Of a DNA stretch of 64,000 nt, positions 18,051-27,310 are shown piece after piece (the stretch's first letter is position 1; the number at the start of each line of letters is the position of its first letter). The DNA lies in NCBI GenBank assembly GCA_001464715.1, contig LNDT01000039.1:40001-104000 (forward strand). The letters are read 5' to 3'. The stretch comes from Bdellovibrionales bacterium Ga0074137. GTDB lineage: Bacteria; Bdellovibrionota; Bdellovibrionia; Bdellovibrionales; JAMPXM01. The position numbers were made by a program, and so were the translations under genes. Below the pieces are notes generated by a model. The model searched no databases, had not been told where the DNA came from, and saw nothing but the letters and a program-made list of their open reading frames with translations.

Positions 18051-21000
18051 ATGAACTTTAATTTGTCTTCGAAATTTGCGGCCGTGTCTTTACCACTTAT
18101 GGTGGCGACAAGCCTCGCGGCGTCCGTACTTGCGTCTTTACCGGTCGAGGCTTCGCCTCAGTCAGCCGTTGATTCGTCGGGATCGTCGCGGCGGGAGTCG
18201 GCCGCGGACACTCGTAAACGAAAAAAGACCGCAAAGAAGGCGCCGGCCAAAGCTGTTCGTAGCAAGGTTCCGGTCTCAAGTGGACCGGTCAATGCGAAAA
18301 GTTCCATCGGTGGAAGTCTAAAGAGATCAGCTCTCCCGCAGTCAAGAGCGCTTGAAGTTCCTGCTCCTAGCAAAACAAGAAGCATGGGTACTGTAAAGCC
18401 ACCTCGATCAAACTCGTTTTTGGATTCAGATACAAAAGAAGCCCAGTACGAAAAGTTACTGGATCAAGAAATTCGGGCTCTTTTCAAACTCTCTCAGCAG
18501 ACGAAAAAAAGTGCCAATCGGGGTGAGATTTGGCTTCGACTGGCCGAGCGCTATGTTGAAAAGGCGCGTCTTGTGGAATTTCGGATTCAAAATGAATACG
18601 ACCGGAAAGTAAAAGACTTCCTCGACAAGAAAACCAAGATCAAGCCGAAGCTTGATTCAAGCATCACTCGTGAATACAGTCGGAAAGCCATTCAGCTTTA
18701 CGATTGGTTCGTTAAGGACTTTCCCAACGACTCAAAGATCGATCAAGCGCTGTTCTTTCTTGGGTACAATCACTTCGAACTTGGAAATACAAAACAGGGC
18801 GAAGACTTTTATCGACAGCTTGTTACACGATTTCCCGACAGCGTCTACGTGACCGAGTCCCATTTCGCACTCGGAGAATTCTATTTTGAGAACGAGAATT
18901 GGCGCCAAGCTTTCTCGAACTATCAGAAGGTTATCCAAGCGAAGCGGGCCCGCCTGGCTTCGTTTGCGTACTACAAAGGTGCATGGTGTTTGTATCGCCT
19001 AAGTCGGACTCCCGACGCGCTTAAGTATTTAGAGCGAGTCATTCGAATGAGCAAAGCGGCGGATGCTGCGGCCAACGTGGCCGGCCAAAAATCAATCAAT
19101 CGCATTCGCTTAGCGATCGAAGCGTTGAAGGACTACGTTCCATTCTATTCAGAAGTGGGAACCGTTGACCGCGCCTACGCTGACTTCTTGCGCGTCTCGG
19201 GTGACGAGCGAGCCGCTATGCAGATGCTTGAAAAGTACGCCTATATCACAGCGGACCAAGGTGCACGACGAACAGCGGCCCAAATTTTTAGACAGCTGAT
19301 TGAATTTGCACCGACGGGCGAACGAGCGGCCGAGTATCAGTATCAAATCGTACTCTCATTCGTTGCCGCCGATGCTCGTGAATTCCGACGGCAGCTTGAA
19401 ATCTGGCTTCAGAACTTTGGTTCGGACTCACTTTGGGCTCAAGAAAACAAAAAGAATCCAAAGCTTGTGACGGATGTTTATCGTCTTCAGGAAACGACTC
19501 TTCGAAACCATGTTCTTCAGCTGCATCAAACGGCGCAGAACTCGAGGGCCAAGTTTTCGCAGGACGCAGCTCATAGCGGCTACAACCTATATTCGAAACA
19601 CTTTCCCGACTCGCCACAGATCTACGAGATGCAGTTTTTCCACGCAGAACTGTTGTTCGATATGGGGCGTTTTTCGGATGCTGCACGACTTTATGTGTAC
19701 GCTGCGGATCGCGACTTAAAGGGACAATATAAAGAGAAGGCATTGCTCAATGCCGTTCTTGCTTTCGAAAAAGATCTTCCTTCGGCCCAAGAGATCGATG
19801 CGAAACGAGGAAAAGATTTAGGCAAAATTCCGTTTGATCCTGCGGTTGAGCAATTTGAACGTGCGGCAGTTAAATACATCGCAGCTTTTCCAAAAGGTGA
19901 AAAGGTCGGCGATATCGAGCGTCGATTGGGTGTTATCTACTATAGCTATAACCAGTTCGATCAAGCGATACCGATTTTCGAGAAGACTCTCTATGCCAAT
20001 CCGGCGTCTGAAAACGGAGAGATCGCTGGAAACCTTATTCTTGATATCTACAAACTCAAAGACGACATCGTAGGGTTTGCCGACAAAGGCCAAGCGTTTT
20101 TGGCCAACCCGAAAATCGCGAATTCGAAATTTGGCGGGCAGGTTCGAAAGCTGATGGAAAAAGCGAGCTACGCGAAGGCTGAAAAGCTTGCGGCTACGGG
20201 TGATATGGCGACGGCCGGCCGCGAGTTTGAAACTTATGCGGGCGTCTCAAAAGATCCCGAACTTGTCCTCGCTGCGCGATTTAAGGCTGCGACGAGCTTT
20301 GAAAAAGCTGGTGAGCTTTCTTCGGCGGCAAAGAACTATCAGTTTGTGATCGCGGCGCCCGGAAAAGACGCTCGCACCAAAACCTTGCAGAACGATGCGA
20401 GAAACGCGTTGGCAAAAATCTATCAGCAGTCAGGCCAGCTTGATATGGCGGCCAAGCAGTACGCTTTGTTTGCCGAGTCCAACTCAAAAGATCAGCGTGC
20501 TGTGAATGGATTCTTCAATGCAGCCGTCATTTGGGATGGCCTTGGGAATCCGAATGAGGCGAGTGCCAACTACGAACTCTATCGAAGAAATTCGAAGCGT
20601 GCCGACCGGGTCGACACATTGTTTCTTGAGGCTGAGATGTGGCGCCGACGAAATCTCGAGAAGCGAGCCATTCAGTACTACAAACTTTATCTCGATAGCG
20701 GCTCTGCCACGGCCGAGCGCGCGATTGAATCAACCTTCCGAATTGCCGATTACGACCGCCGCAATGGCAACTTCACCAAGTCGATGCAGGGGTACAGCAG
20801 TGTCATGAGGCTCCATAAAAACGCACCACCGCTGGCTCGCGAGTCGACGGTGCGGTTCTTGGCAGAAGCGCGGTTTGAGATTGCGCAGCCTTCTCGTGCA
20901 GAACTGGCCGCGATCAAATTTGGTACGACCGACAAATCTCAGGGTGTCGCTGCGACGCAAGTGCAGGCCGGCGTGAAAAAGTACGTCGACCAAATGAAAG

Positions 21001-21344
21001 AAGTCATTCGTCTTGATTATGGACCTGTGATTGTGGCTGCCCTTGCAAGCACGGGACAGGTTTACGATATGCTGGCGCAGAAGTTTGAAAAAATTCAGCC
21101 GCCATCAGGCCTCACGGGCGAAGATGCAGAAAAATACCGCGAACTGATTAAAGTTGAAGCCAACCGTTTTAAAACGGAAGCTAGAACTTCGTACCAAGCC
21201 GCGGTCGACCGGTCTTTAGAATTTGAAACCTACGGAACCTGGACCCGGGCTGCGCGCGCCGGACTTTCATTCTACGACGCGAAGTACTCGGACGCTGGAG
21301 ATATTGCAGTAGATAGCAATGCGGGCGACTGGATGGGGTTATGA
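18051..21344 (+). CDS. Large periplasmic TPR protein, GltD (AgnA)-like
   Basis: 1097 aa from ATG 18051, 3 nt after the previous stop. The signal peptide ends around PVEAS near residue 35. A basic low-complexity region (RKRKKTAKKAPAKAVRSK) and linker run to about residue 120. The rest is an array of TPR-like helix pairs (FFLGYNHFELGNTKQGEDFY, AYYKGAWCLYRLSRTPDALK, IYYSYNQFDQAIPIFEKTLY, NARNALAKIYQQSGQLDMAA). No enzyme motif is seen. A very large periplasmic TPR scaffold between a GltC-like protein and a TPR lipoprotein fits GltD of the Myxococcus gliding machine, though the name is inferred from order. Confidence 0.78.
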   Translation: MNFNLSSKFAAVSLPLMVATSLAASVLASLPVEASPQSAVDSSGSSRRESAADTRKRKKTAKKAPAKAVRSKVPVSSGPVNAKSSIGGSLKRSALPQSRALEVPAPSKTRSMGTVKPPRSNSFLDSDTKEAQYEKLLDQEIRALFKLSQQTKKSANRGEIWLRLAERYVEKARLVEFRIQNEYDRKVKDFLDKKTKIKPKLDSSITREYSRKAIQLYDWFVKDFPNDSKIDQALFFLGYNHFELGNTKQGEDFYRQLVTRFPDSVYVTESHFALGEFYFENENWRQAFSNYQKVIQAKRARLASFAYYKGAWCLYRLSRTPDALKYLERVIRMSKAADAAANVAGQKSINRIRLAIEALKDYVPFYSEVGTVDRAYADFLRVSGDERAAMQMLEKYAYITADQGARRTAAQIFRQLIEFAPTGERAAEYQYQIVLSFVAADAREFRRQLEIWLQNFGSDSLWAQENKKNPKLVTDVYRLQETTLRNHVLQLHQTAQNSRAKFSQDAAHSGYNLYSKHFPDSPQIYEMQFFHAELLFDMGRFSDAARLYVYAADRDLKGQYKEKALLNAVLAFEKDLPSAQEIDAKRGKDLGKIPFDPAVEQFERAAVKYIAAFPKGEKVGDIERRLGVIYYSYNQFDQAIPIFEKTLYANPASENGEIAGNLILDIYKLKDDIVGFADKGQAFLANPKIANSKFGGQVRKLMEKASYAKAEKLAATGDMATAGREFETYAGVSKDPELVLAARFKAATSFEKAGELSSAAKNYQFVIAAPGKDARTKTLQNDARNALAKIYQQSGQLDMAAKQYALFAESNSKDQRAVNGFFNAAVIWDGLGNPNEASANYELYRRNSKRADRVDTLFLEAEMWRRRNLEKRAIQYYKLYLDSGSATAERAIESTFRIADYDRRNGNFTKSMQGYSSVMRLHKNAPPLARESTVRFLAEARFEIAQPSRAELAAIKFGTTDKSQGVAATQVQAGVKKYVDQMKEVIRLDYGPVIVAALASTGQVYDMLAQKFEKIQPPSGLTGEDAEKYRELIKVEANRFKTEARTSYQAAVDRSLEFETYGTWTRAARAGLSFYDAKYSDAGDIAVDSNAGDWMGL

Positions 21345-22225
21345 TGAAGTATCTCAGATTTTCTTTCGTCCCCGTCGGCCTCGGTCTTTTTATCGGGTGC
21401 TCATCCGGACCTAAAACGGAGCCGACCGTTGCTCCCGGAGGGTCGACAAGATCCAGCGGCGTTGTTCCCACGCCCTCAGGGGGCGATTCTGGTTCAGGCA
21501 GCGCAACCGCAAGCGGGACGGTCGTCGGCGGCGATGGACGAATGATCGATGCGAAGTATGCGAACCTTTCGCAGGCTCTTCGAACAAATCAGGCGCAAAA
21601 GGTCCAAGAAGAAGCAGCACGGGTTCTGGTCTCAAATCCCGATGACCCGGTCGTCTTGAACGCACTTGCGATGTGGAACTTTCGACAGAAAAAGGTTGGT
21701 GCGGCAAAGCTTCTCTTACTTCGTGCTATAGAAAAAGGCGAGCCGAGAGCTTCGATTCTGAATAACTATGGTCTGACTCTGCTGGCCGAGGGCGACGAAT
21801 TGGCGGCCGTCGAGCAATTCAAGAAAGCGCTTCGTCTCGACGAAAGTCACGCGGAGGCCAACGCCAATCTCGGGGCTCACTACGCAAAAGGTGGCGATTG
21901 GAAGAAAGCACTTCCGCGGCTTGAGGCTGCGTGGAATGCGGGCCGACAAGATGTCACCATCGCCAACAATTACGCTTTGGCTTTGAAGGGCGAGGGCGAA
22001 TTCGAAAAGGCACGAAAAGTTTTTGAAGAGACAATAAAGCGTAACAATAAAGATCCAATCCTCTTGCTGAATTATGCAGCTCTCCTCATAGACAACTTAA
22101 ACAGGCCCAAAGAAGGGCTGCCGCTTGTTTACCGAGTGAAGTTCCTTGAGACTGAGAGGAAGGATGTTCTTACGCGCGCAAATCAACTCGAACGAAAAGC
22201 AGCGAGTAGCAGTTCGGCACCCTGA
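21341..22225 (+). CDS. TPR lipoprotein, GltE (AglT)-like
   Basis: 294 aa. The start overlaps the previous stop (ATGATG, with the stop inside). A lipoprotein signal ends LGLFIGCSSG, with Cys near residue 21. A Gly/Ser/Thr-rich tether (about 22-66) leads to TPR repeats at about residues 75-270 (ALRTNQAQKVQEEAARVLV, ILNNYGLTLLAEGDELAAVE, ANANLGAHYAKGGDWKKALP, IANNYALALKGEGEFEKARK). An outer-membrane TPR lipoprotein after the large TPR protein matches GltE/AglT in Myxococcus. Its family also resembles PilF/PilW pilotins, but the neighbours favour the gliding assignment. Confidence 0.8.
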   Translation: MMKYLRFSFVPVGLGLFIGCSSGPKTEPTVAPGGSTRSSGVVPTPSGGDSGSGSATASGTVVGGDGRMIDAKYANLSQALRTNQAQKVQEEAARVLVSNPDDPVVLNALAMWNFRQKKVGAAKLLLLRAIEKGEPRASILNNYGLTLLAEGDELAAVEQFKKALRLDESHAEANANLGAHYAKGGDWKKALPRLEAAWNAGRQDVTIANNYALALKGEGEFEKARKVFEETIKRNNKDPILLLNYAALLIDNLNRPKEGLPLVYRVKFLETERKDVLTRANQLERKAASSSSAP

Positions 22226-22257
22226 TCTCGAAGGCGGGCAACTTGTTAGATTTCTTT

Positions 22258-22599
22258 ATGGATCATAAATTCAACTCAGTTTTTGGATCGCCTCGGATCT
22301 TAGCGGTGATAAGCACTTTGCTGCTGTCGCTCACGCCGGCTCTTGCGCTGTCGCAGGAAACTTCATCTGCAGGAGCGAGCGGAAAAACTCCGAAACGAAC
22401 CACAATTAATTTTGAAGATCAGTTGATTGAAGGTCGCACTCAAAAGCCGGAGCTTTTTGTTCTGCTTCAAAATCGAATGAATAACTCGCGACGACTTTTC
22501 AAACTTCGAGAAAACTTTTTACCTGAGATGAGAAAAACAGCTGAAGACGTCGGTCGGGCTGAAAGCAACGTTCGTGGAAACGCGGAGCCTGCAAGATGA
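22258..22599 (+). CDS. Small exported protein, GltF-like position
   Basis: 113 aa from ATG 22258. TTG 22243 in the same frame has AAGG 8 nt upstream and cannot be excluded. A signal peptide (ILAVISTLLLSLTPALALSQ) is followed by about 75 charged residues: an FEDQLIEGR motif, then QNRMNNSRRLFKLRENFLPE. The short FEDQLIEG segment plus a helical tail has no domain I recognise. It lies between the TPR lipoprotein and the FHA-TonB-like gene, where the small periplasmic GltF might be expected. The stop overlaps the next start (ATGA). Confidence 0.65.
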   Translation: MDHKFNSVFGSPRILAVISTLLLSLTPALALSQETSSAGASGKTPKRTTINFEDQLIEGRTQKPELFVLLQNRMNNSRRLFKLRENFLPEMRKTAEDVGRAESNVRGNAEPAR

Positions 22600-24779
22600 C
22601 TTTGGCTCCTAAACAACCTGTTGTTCTTAGAATTCACAAAAATGGTGCGCTGATCGGCGTAAAGCAGTTCGTCGATAGTCAGATTGTCATGGGTCGGCAG
22701 GCCGACGTGCAGTTGCCCCTCGAGGGTGAGACAGTTTCCGTGATTCATTGCGCTCTCGAGCAGCGTGATGGCCAATGGTACATAGCGGATCTTGGATCCG
22801 AAAGCGGCACGAAAAGAAATGGTGAAGCGGTTCTCGACATGGCGATCGAGTCCGGTGACACAATCGAAATTGGCGATTACAAAATCGAGTTTTACATTGG
22901 CGTTCCAAAACCAAAAGCGCCGCCGCCGGTTATCCCAACCCCTGAGCCGATGCCCTCGGTCGTGATGCCTCCGCCAGCCGAGGTTGTTACTTCGCCGGCT
23001 CCGGTGTTCGTTCCGCCAACAGCCGTTCCGCCGACAGTTGCCGCGCCGACGCCAGTTCCTGTTGCACCTCCGCCGACGCCTGTCTCCGTCGTACCTCCGG
23101 CGATCGTCGCTCCGCCTTCACCAAGTGCATTTTCAAAACCTGTTGAACGGTCAACCGTCGACATAATTTCGGGAAGTCTTGAAGTCGCTGCGTCTCGGCC
23201 GATTCGAGTTCCGACAAAGTCCCAGGGGACGAAGAAGAAGAAGTCGCGAAATACATTTGCACCTCCAAGTCGCTATCAGAATGTCAAAGAGTTCGTGAAG
23301 CCCACCAAGGGATCCGTCGTTGAAGTGATGGTGGCGTGGCGCGAGCGCGTGATTGCGACTTATTCTTTCTCAGAAAAAAAGACGATCACCATCGGAAGTC
23401 AGCCAAGTTGTGACATTCCAGTTCCGATTATGGGTGCCCGCTTGCGGCGTGCTCCGATCGTTAAGATTGATCAGCCGGCGGTCGTCTACATCCTACCTGA
23501 CGCCAATGGTGAAGTGGTGCGCGGTCAAACATCGCAGCCATTTTCGGAATTGAGTCGTTTGGGACGGATCGCGCGAACTGGCGAACTTTCGTCGATCACT
23601 CTTGAGCAAGGTGAGCTCATCAAAATGGAAGTCGGCGATGGAGTTTCCATCATCGTTCGCTACGTTGGTGAAGCGCCGAAGCCATTGATGGCGCCGTTTC
23701 TTGATCTGACAACAAGTGAAGTCACGGGCGTGGTTCTTGCGATGGCCCTTGTGGCTGTCATGAGTCTCTATATGTTTCTCTACTCACCCAATAAACCGCT
23801 GGAACCCGAAGATGGCTTCGACGAGCCACTTCGCACAGCGGTCATTATTGTGAAGCCAACCCCGATTCCGCCTCCTCCACCGCCGGAGCCGGTGAAAACG
23901 GTTGTTGAGATTCCTCCAAAACCACAGCCAACACCGCCACCCGTTGTTGTTCGTTCGACACCGTCGCCGGTGAAGCAGCAAGTGAAGCCAAAAGAAACGC
24001 AGGCACAGAGTGTCGTTCCTAAAAAAGATTCCGGAGTTTCTGCGAATGCGGCGCCGACGCGAAATAAAACGGGGCCACGTCAACAGACGTCTGTAAAGCA
24101 GGGTGGAGCGATCAAGACGACTGACTCTAAAGCTTCGCAGATTCAGTCGCGTTCAAAAGACGCTTCGAAGTCTGGAATCTTTTCCACCTTCGGTGGTGGC
24201 GGCGCGAACAACAGTCTTGCAGGTTCAACAACCGGATCGGGTGAACTTGCCGGCCTTTCAGCGAACGCAACTGGAAAGAGCGGCATGAACGAAAACCGAG
24301 CCGGTGAAGGGCTTGGGTCCGTCACGAAAGATACAGGAGTCGGTGGAACGGGCCGAGCTCTTGAAGGTATTGCTGGCGGAATTTCGACTCAAGGTCGCGG
24401 TGGCGGAAATTCTGGTTACGGAACTGGCGGTCTTGGCACACGTGTCGGCGTTAAAGTCATTCCGGGCGGTGAAGGTGAAGCCTTCTCTGGAACGATCGAC
24501 AAAGAAGCGATCCGAAGAGTCATTCGTTCGAACGAACGCGTGATCCGATCGTGCTATGAGCGAGAGCTCAACAAGACACCGGATCTGGTCGGAAAGCTGA
24601 CTGTGGAATTTGATATCGGCGAGCAGGGTCGAGTGCTTCGTGCAGCCGTAAAAGTGAATGAGCTTGGCAATCGTGCGGTGGCTGAGTGCTTAACGAGTCG
24701 TTTGAAGACCTGGAGATTTCCGGAGCCGCCGACGAATGAAGTTGTCACCGTCGCGTATCCGTTTGCGTTCTCGAACTAG
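22596..24779 (+). CDS. FHA / transmembrane / TonB-like C-terminal protein, GltG-like
   Basis: 727 aa spanning the inner membrane. Residues about 20-105 are an FHA domain (IVMGRQADVQLPLEG, VSVIHCALEQ, SESGTKRNGE). A Pro/Val-rich linker runs to about 185. Residues about 240-370 are a second, degenerate FHA-like unit (KKTITIGSQPSCDIPVP). One membrane helix follows at about 378-397 (VLAMALVAVMSLYMFLY). A periplasmic Pro-rich stalk and a Gly-rich region precede the C-terminal AgmX/PglI-type domain (about 634-727: RVIRSCYERELN, GRVLRAAVKVNE, LKTWRFPEP), which resembles TonB C-termini. This is the GltG architecture, thought to carry motor force across the envelope. Confidence 0.88.
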   Translation: MTLAPKQPVVLRIHKNGALIGVKQFVDSQIVMGRQADVQLPLEGETVSVIHCALEQRDGQWYIADLGSESGTKRNGEAVLDMAIESGDTIEIGDYKIEFYIGVPKPKAPPPVIPTPEPMPSVVMPPPAEVVTSPAPVFVPPTAVPPTVAAPTPVPVAPPPTPVSVVPPAIVAPPSPSAFSKPVERSTVDIISGSLEVAASRPIRVPTKSQGTKKKKSRNTFAPPSRYQNVKEFVKPTKGSVVEVMVAWRERVIATYSFSEKKTITIGSQPSCDIPVPIMGARLRRAPIVKIDQPAVVYILPDANGEVVRGQTSQPFSELSRLGRIARTGELSSITLEQGELIKMEVGDGVSIIVRYVGEAPKPLMAPFLDLTTSEVTGVVLAMALVAVMSLYMFLYSPNKPLEPEDGFDEPLRTAVIIVKPTPIPPPPPPEPVKTVVEIPPKPQPTPPPVVVRSTPSPVKQQVKPKETQAQSVVPKKDSGVSANAAPTRNKTGPRQQTSVKQGGAIKTTDSKASQIQSRSKDASKSGIFSTFGGGGANNSLAGSTTGSGELAGLSANATGKSGMNENRAGEGLGSVTKDTGVGGTGRALEGIAGGISTQGRGGGNSGYGTGGLGTRVGVKVIPGGEGEAFSGTIDKEAIRRVIRSNERVIRSCYERELNKTPDLVGKLTVEFDIGEQGRVLRAAVKVNELGNRAVAECLTSRLKTWRFPEPPTNEVVTVAYPFAFSN

Positions 24780-24834
24780 ATTTAGAATTTAAAGAACAGA
24801 ATTTGAGCCGCAAGGCCAGTTAAAGGGGAATACA

Positions 24835-25527
24835 GTGGAACCAACATCAACAGCAGCCGCGATGGACGCCGCCATGGCGCACGAATCGACCAATTTCTTT
24901 GTGACAGCGTTTAAAGTCGGCGGACCGTCGATGATCGTGATTGCGGCCATCGGCGCGCTGACAATAATGCTGATTATCGAACGCCTATGGACTCTTAAAA
25001 GTCTGAATGTCGATAAGAACGATTTCAACGAACACTTGTTCGGTATGGTTCTTCGCGGCGATATCCGCCAAGCGATTACATACTGCGATTCGAAGCCGGC
25101 TCCTTTGACCAACACTTTGAAGGCAGGGTTGATTCAAACAATGAACCAGCGTCCTGATGAAGAAGTTCAGGTTGCAATGGATGCGTCGGTTTTGCGCGAA
25201 ACACCTCGTATTGAGGGCTGGACAGCGTTTCTTGCGGTCTTTGGAAACCTTGCGACTCTTGCGGGCCTCGTCGGAACGATCATGGGTATGATTAAGTCGT
25301 TCCAAGGTGTTTCGAAAGCGGGAGCCGCCGAGAAAGCGGCACTTTTGTCGGAAGGTATTTCCGAAGCTCTTCACTGTACAGCTGCGGGACTGATCGTCGC
25401 GATCATCGCGATTTTGGCTTACGGATATTTCCAGGTACGAATTGGTCGAATCATCAATGATATGCAGGAATCCAGCATGTCGATGATGAATCTCGTGGTC
25501 GCGAACCGCGAGAAAATGAAAGAATAA
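24835..25527 (+). CDS. MotA/TolQ/ExbB proton channel protein, AglR-like
   Basis: 230 aa from GTG 24835, with AAAGGGG 6 nt upstream. Three membrane segments at about residues 28-50, 130-157 and 178-203, with a large cytoplasmic loop after the first, are the TolQ/ExbB pattern. NLATLAGLVGTIMGMIKSFQ and ISEALHCTAAGLIVAIIAIL are the conserved channel helices. Together with the two following TolR-like proteins it should form a proton-driven motor. In Myxococcus AglR-AglQ-AglS powers gliding. A TolQRA or ExbBD role is less likely because no tolA, tolB or pal is adjacent and the neighbours are Glt-like. Confidence 0.92.
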   Translation: MEPTSTAAAMDAAMAHESTNFFVTAFKVGGPSMIVIAAIGALTIMLIIERLWTLKSLNVDKNDFNEHLFGMVLRGDIRQAITYCDSKPAPLTNTLKAGLIQTMNQRPDEEVQVAMDASVLRETPRIEGWTAFLAVFGNLATLAGLVGTIMGMIKSFQGVSKAGAAEKAALLSEGISEALHCTAAGLIVAIIAILAYGYFQVRIGRIINDMQESSMSMMNLVVANREKMKE

Positions 25528-25540
25528 GAGCACCCGAAAA

Positions 25541-26011
25541 ATGGCACAAACCGAACAAAAATCTGGTGGTCGCGATTCGAATGTCGAAGTGAACCTCGTT
25601 CCGTTCATCGACTTGATGAGTGTTCTCATCACGTTTTTGTTGATCACGGCTGTCTGGTCGCAGGTGTCCATGATTCAGCTCGGAAGTTCGATTTACGGAA
25701 AGAAAACTTCGGATCAGATTACTCCTCCTCCACCGATTGCCGACATTCCCCTTCGGCTTGACGTAAAGGAGTCCGGGTTTCGTCTGATCGTCGGTCCCGA
25801 AAAATACACGTTCGAGAAAAAGAACAACGAGTGGTCGACAGTCGAACTTGTCGAACGCCTCGAGGTTGTTCGGCAAATGTATCCAGATAAGTCGGATGCG
25901 ACGGTCACTGTCGACAATGAAGTTCCCTATGAGAAAATGATCTTAGGTATGGATGCGCTTCTGGGCGGTGGATTTTCATCGATCAGTATTGCAACAGTCG
26001 AGGCGGAATAG
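25541..26011 (+). CDS. ExbD/TolR-family protein (first copy), AglQ/AglS-like
   Basis: 156 aa, 13 nt after the TolQ homologue. A polar N-terminus leads to one membrane helix at about residues 19-38 carrying the proton-relay aspartate Asp24 (VPFIDLMSVLITFLLITAVW). The periplasmic part has the ExbD/TolR ending (DATVTVDNEVPYEKMILGMD). It is abutted by a second TolR homologue; the stop is immediately followed by that gene's ATG. Two TolR-type partners per TolQ is the composition of the Myxococcus gliding motor. Confidence 0.92.
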   Translation: MAQTEQKSGGRDSNVEVNLVPFIDLMSVLITFLLITAVWSQVSMIQLGSSIYGKKTSDQITPPPPIADIPLRLDVKESGFRLIVGPEKYTFEKKNNEWSTVELVERLEVVRQMYPDKSDATVTVDNEVPYEKMILGMDALLGGGFSSISIATVEAE

Positions 26012-26599
26012 ATGGCTATTTACACTCCCGGAAAACGCGATCGACACAATCGACCTCTCGGAAGTGGGAAGCGTCAAATCGCGGCCATGCTGACGCTGAC
26101 AGCGATGGTTGATATGTTCACGGTTCTTGCGGTTTTTCTTTTGCAGAACTACCAAACCACAGGCGACGTCATCGAACTTTCAGACGATGTTATTTTGCCC
26201 AAAGCGGCGAAAGTGCGAGAGCTTAAGCCCGCGACGGTCGTAGTGATTTCAAAAGGCAAAATTAGTGTCGATAAGATGGAAGTCGCCCTCGTCGAAGAAG
26301 TGAAGCAGCTTCCTGAAGTGACGGTGATTCCAAATCTTCAAGCGCGAATTCAAGATGCGTTTCGGCTATTGGAAGAAAAAAATCGCGTCGCTGGTTTATC
26401 ACAAATCCGTCAAGCCGTCGTTCAAAGTCGTGATGAGTCCAATGCTGAAAAGCCCGAAGACTTCAAGCGCGTGACTGTTCAGGCCGACAAAGTCGTCGAT
26501 TCGGGAACAGTTAAAAAAGTGATGTACACTTTAACTGAAGCCGGAGCCTCAGAGATTAATTTCGCGGTCATGCGCGAAGAAAAGAAAAAGGAACTTTAA
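26012..26599 (+). CDS. ExbD/TolR-family protein (second copy), AglQ/AglS-like
   Basis: 195 aa, starting on the base after the preceding stop. The basic N-terminus (KRDRHNRPLGSGKRQ) precedes a helix with Asp34 (LTAMVDMFTVLAVFLLQNY), the expected proton-binding residue. The periplasmic region is longer than in the first copy and ends in the usual VMYTLTEAGASEINFAVMRE. It is the last gene of the run, and the next gene converges on it 3 nt downstream. Confidence 0.92.
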   Translation: MAIYTPGKRDRHNRPLGSGKRQIAAMLTLTAMVDMFTVLAVFLLQNYQTTGDVIELSDDVILPKAAKVRELKPATVVVISKGKISVDKMEVALVEEVKQLPEVTVIPNLQARIQDAFRLLEEKNRVAGLSQIRQAVVQSRDESNAEKPEDFKRVTVQADKVVDSGTVKKVMYTLTEAGASEINFAVMREEKKKEL

Positions 26600-26602
26600 T
26601 TT

Positions 26603-27310
26603 CTAAGCGGCCGCGGCGCTGTCGTGAAAGCGGCTGATGTGGTCGACAAGAATTGCCTTTGCCTCTGGTGCTAGATCAAGAAAACGAATCCCAGCTTCAC
26701 CGGACCGCGAAATGTACAAAACTTCGCCGATGGCATGAATGATCCTGGGTAGATCCTGGCTTTTGAGTGCGATTTGCACGCGGTCGCCACGAGACAAGAA
26801 CCCCGCGCTCTTAACTCCAAACCCACCGACACTTACCGTGAGTGTGGGTAAAAGCTGTGCAGGTGTCGAGCTTCCAGCCGAGGTCAGGGCGACTTGCCCG
26901 AGAAGCGGTGCTCGCGGATTCTCTCGTCGACTGATTCCAACAAGGTCCATGACTTCGGGAACTTCGAAGAGAGGAAGCCAACGCAAAAGGCCTGTGCCCC
27001 ACAAAGTCACGATGTCCCAGCGGTTTAAACCCTTTAAATGTTCCACCAGTTCGTCTTGTGTGAGTGGTCCGGCGGGCTGCCCTGCGCCTGCGTCACAATA
27101 CCATATGCGCTGAGGACCTGATTTCGAGGAGTCTTCAACTTTCGAGGAAAGTTCTTTCCATTGTGCCATTGGAAGCCATTCGTTCGATCCGCGCGCCCAA
27201 ACGAGACAATCGGAACCAAGGGTTCCGGCGGCAAGGCGCTCGTCGACTTGTTTCGCTGTGAACGGACCAAGAACGGCGCCGTCGCGATGAATGAACCAAT
27301 GTGCTCTCAT
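26603..27310 (-). CDS. Double GYF_2 plus PilZ domain protein
   Basis: 235 aa; ATG 27310 gives MRAHWFIHRDG. Residues about 3-50 (WFIHRDGAVLGPFTAKQVDE, NEWLPMAQW) and 67-115 (WYCDAGAGQPAGPLTQDELV, LLRWLPLFE) are two GYF_2 domains, which bind proline-rich peptides. Residues about 125-230 look like PilZ: RRENPR supplies the RxxxR c-di-GMP motif, and TVSVGG stands where [D/N]xSxxG is usual, so binding is plausible but not certain. There is no membrane segment. It converges on the TolR gene with only 3 nt between stops. Myxococcus GltJ carries a GYF domain, which makes a link to the motor attractive. Confidence 0.85.
   Translation of the reverse strand: MRAHWFIHRDGAVLGPFTAKQVDERLAAGTLGSDCLVWARGSNEWLPMAQWKELSSKVEDSSKSGPQRIWYCDAGAGQPAGPLTQDELVEHLKGLNRWDIVTLWGTGLLRWLPLFEVPEVMDLVGISRRENPRAPLLGQVALTSAGSSTPAQLLPTLTVSVGGFGVKSAGFLSRGDRVQIALKSQDLPRIIHAIGEVLYISRSGEAGIRFLDLAPEAKAILVDHISRFHDSAAAA

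Noticed and set aside
22987..23268. Long frames antisense to the proline-rich part of the FHA-TonB gene
   Set aside because: Produced by the biased codon composition of the proline-rich region.
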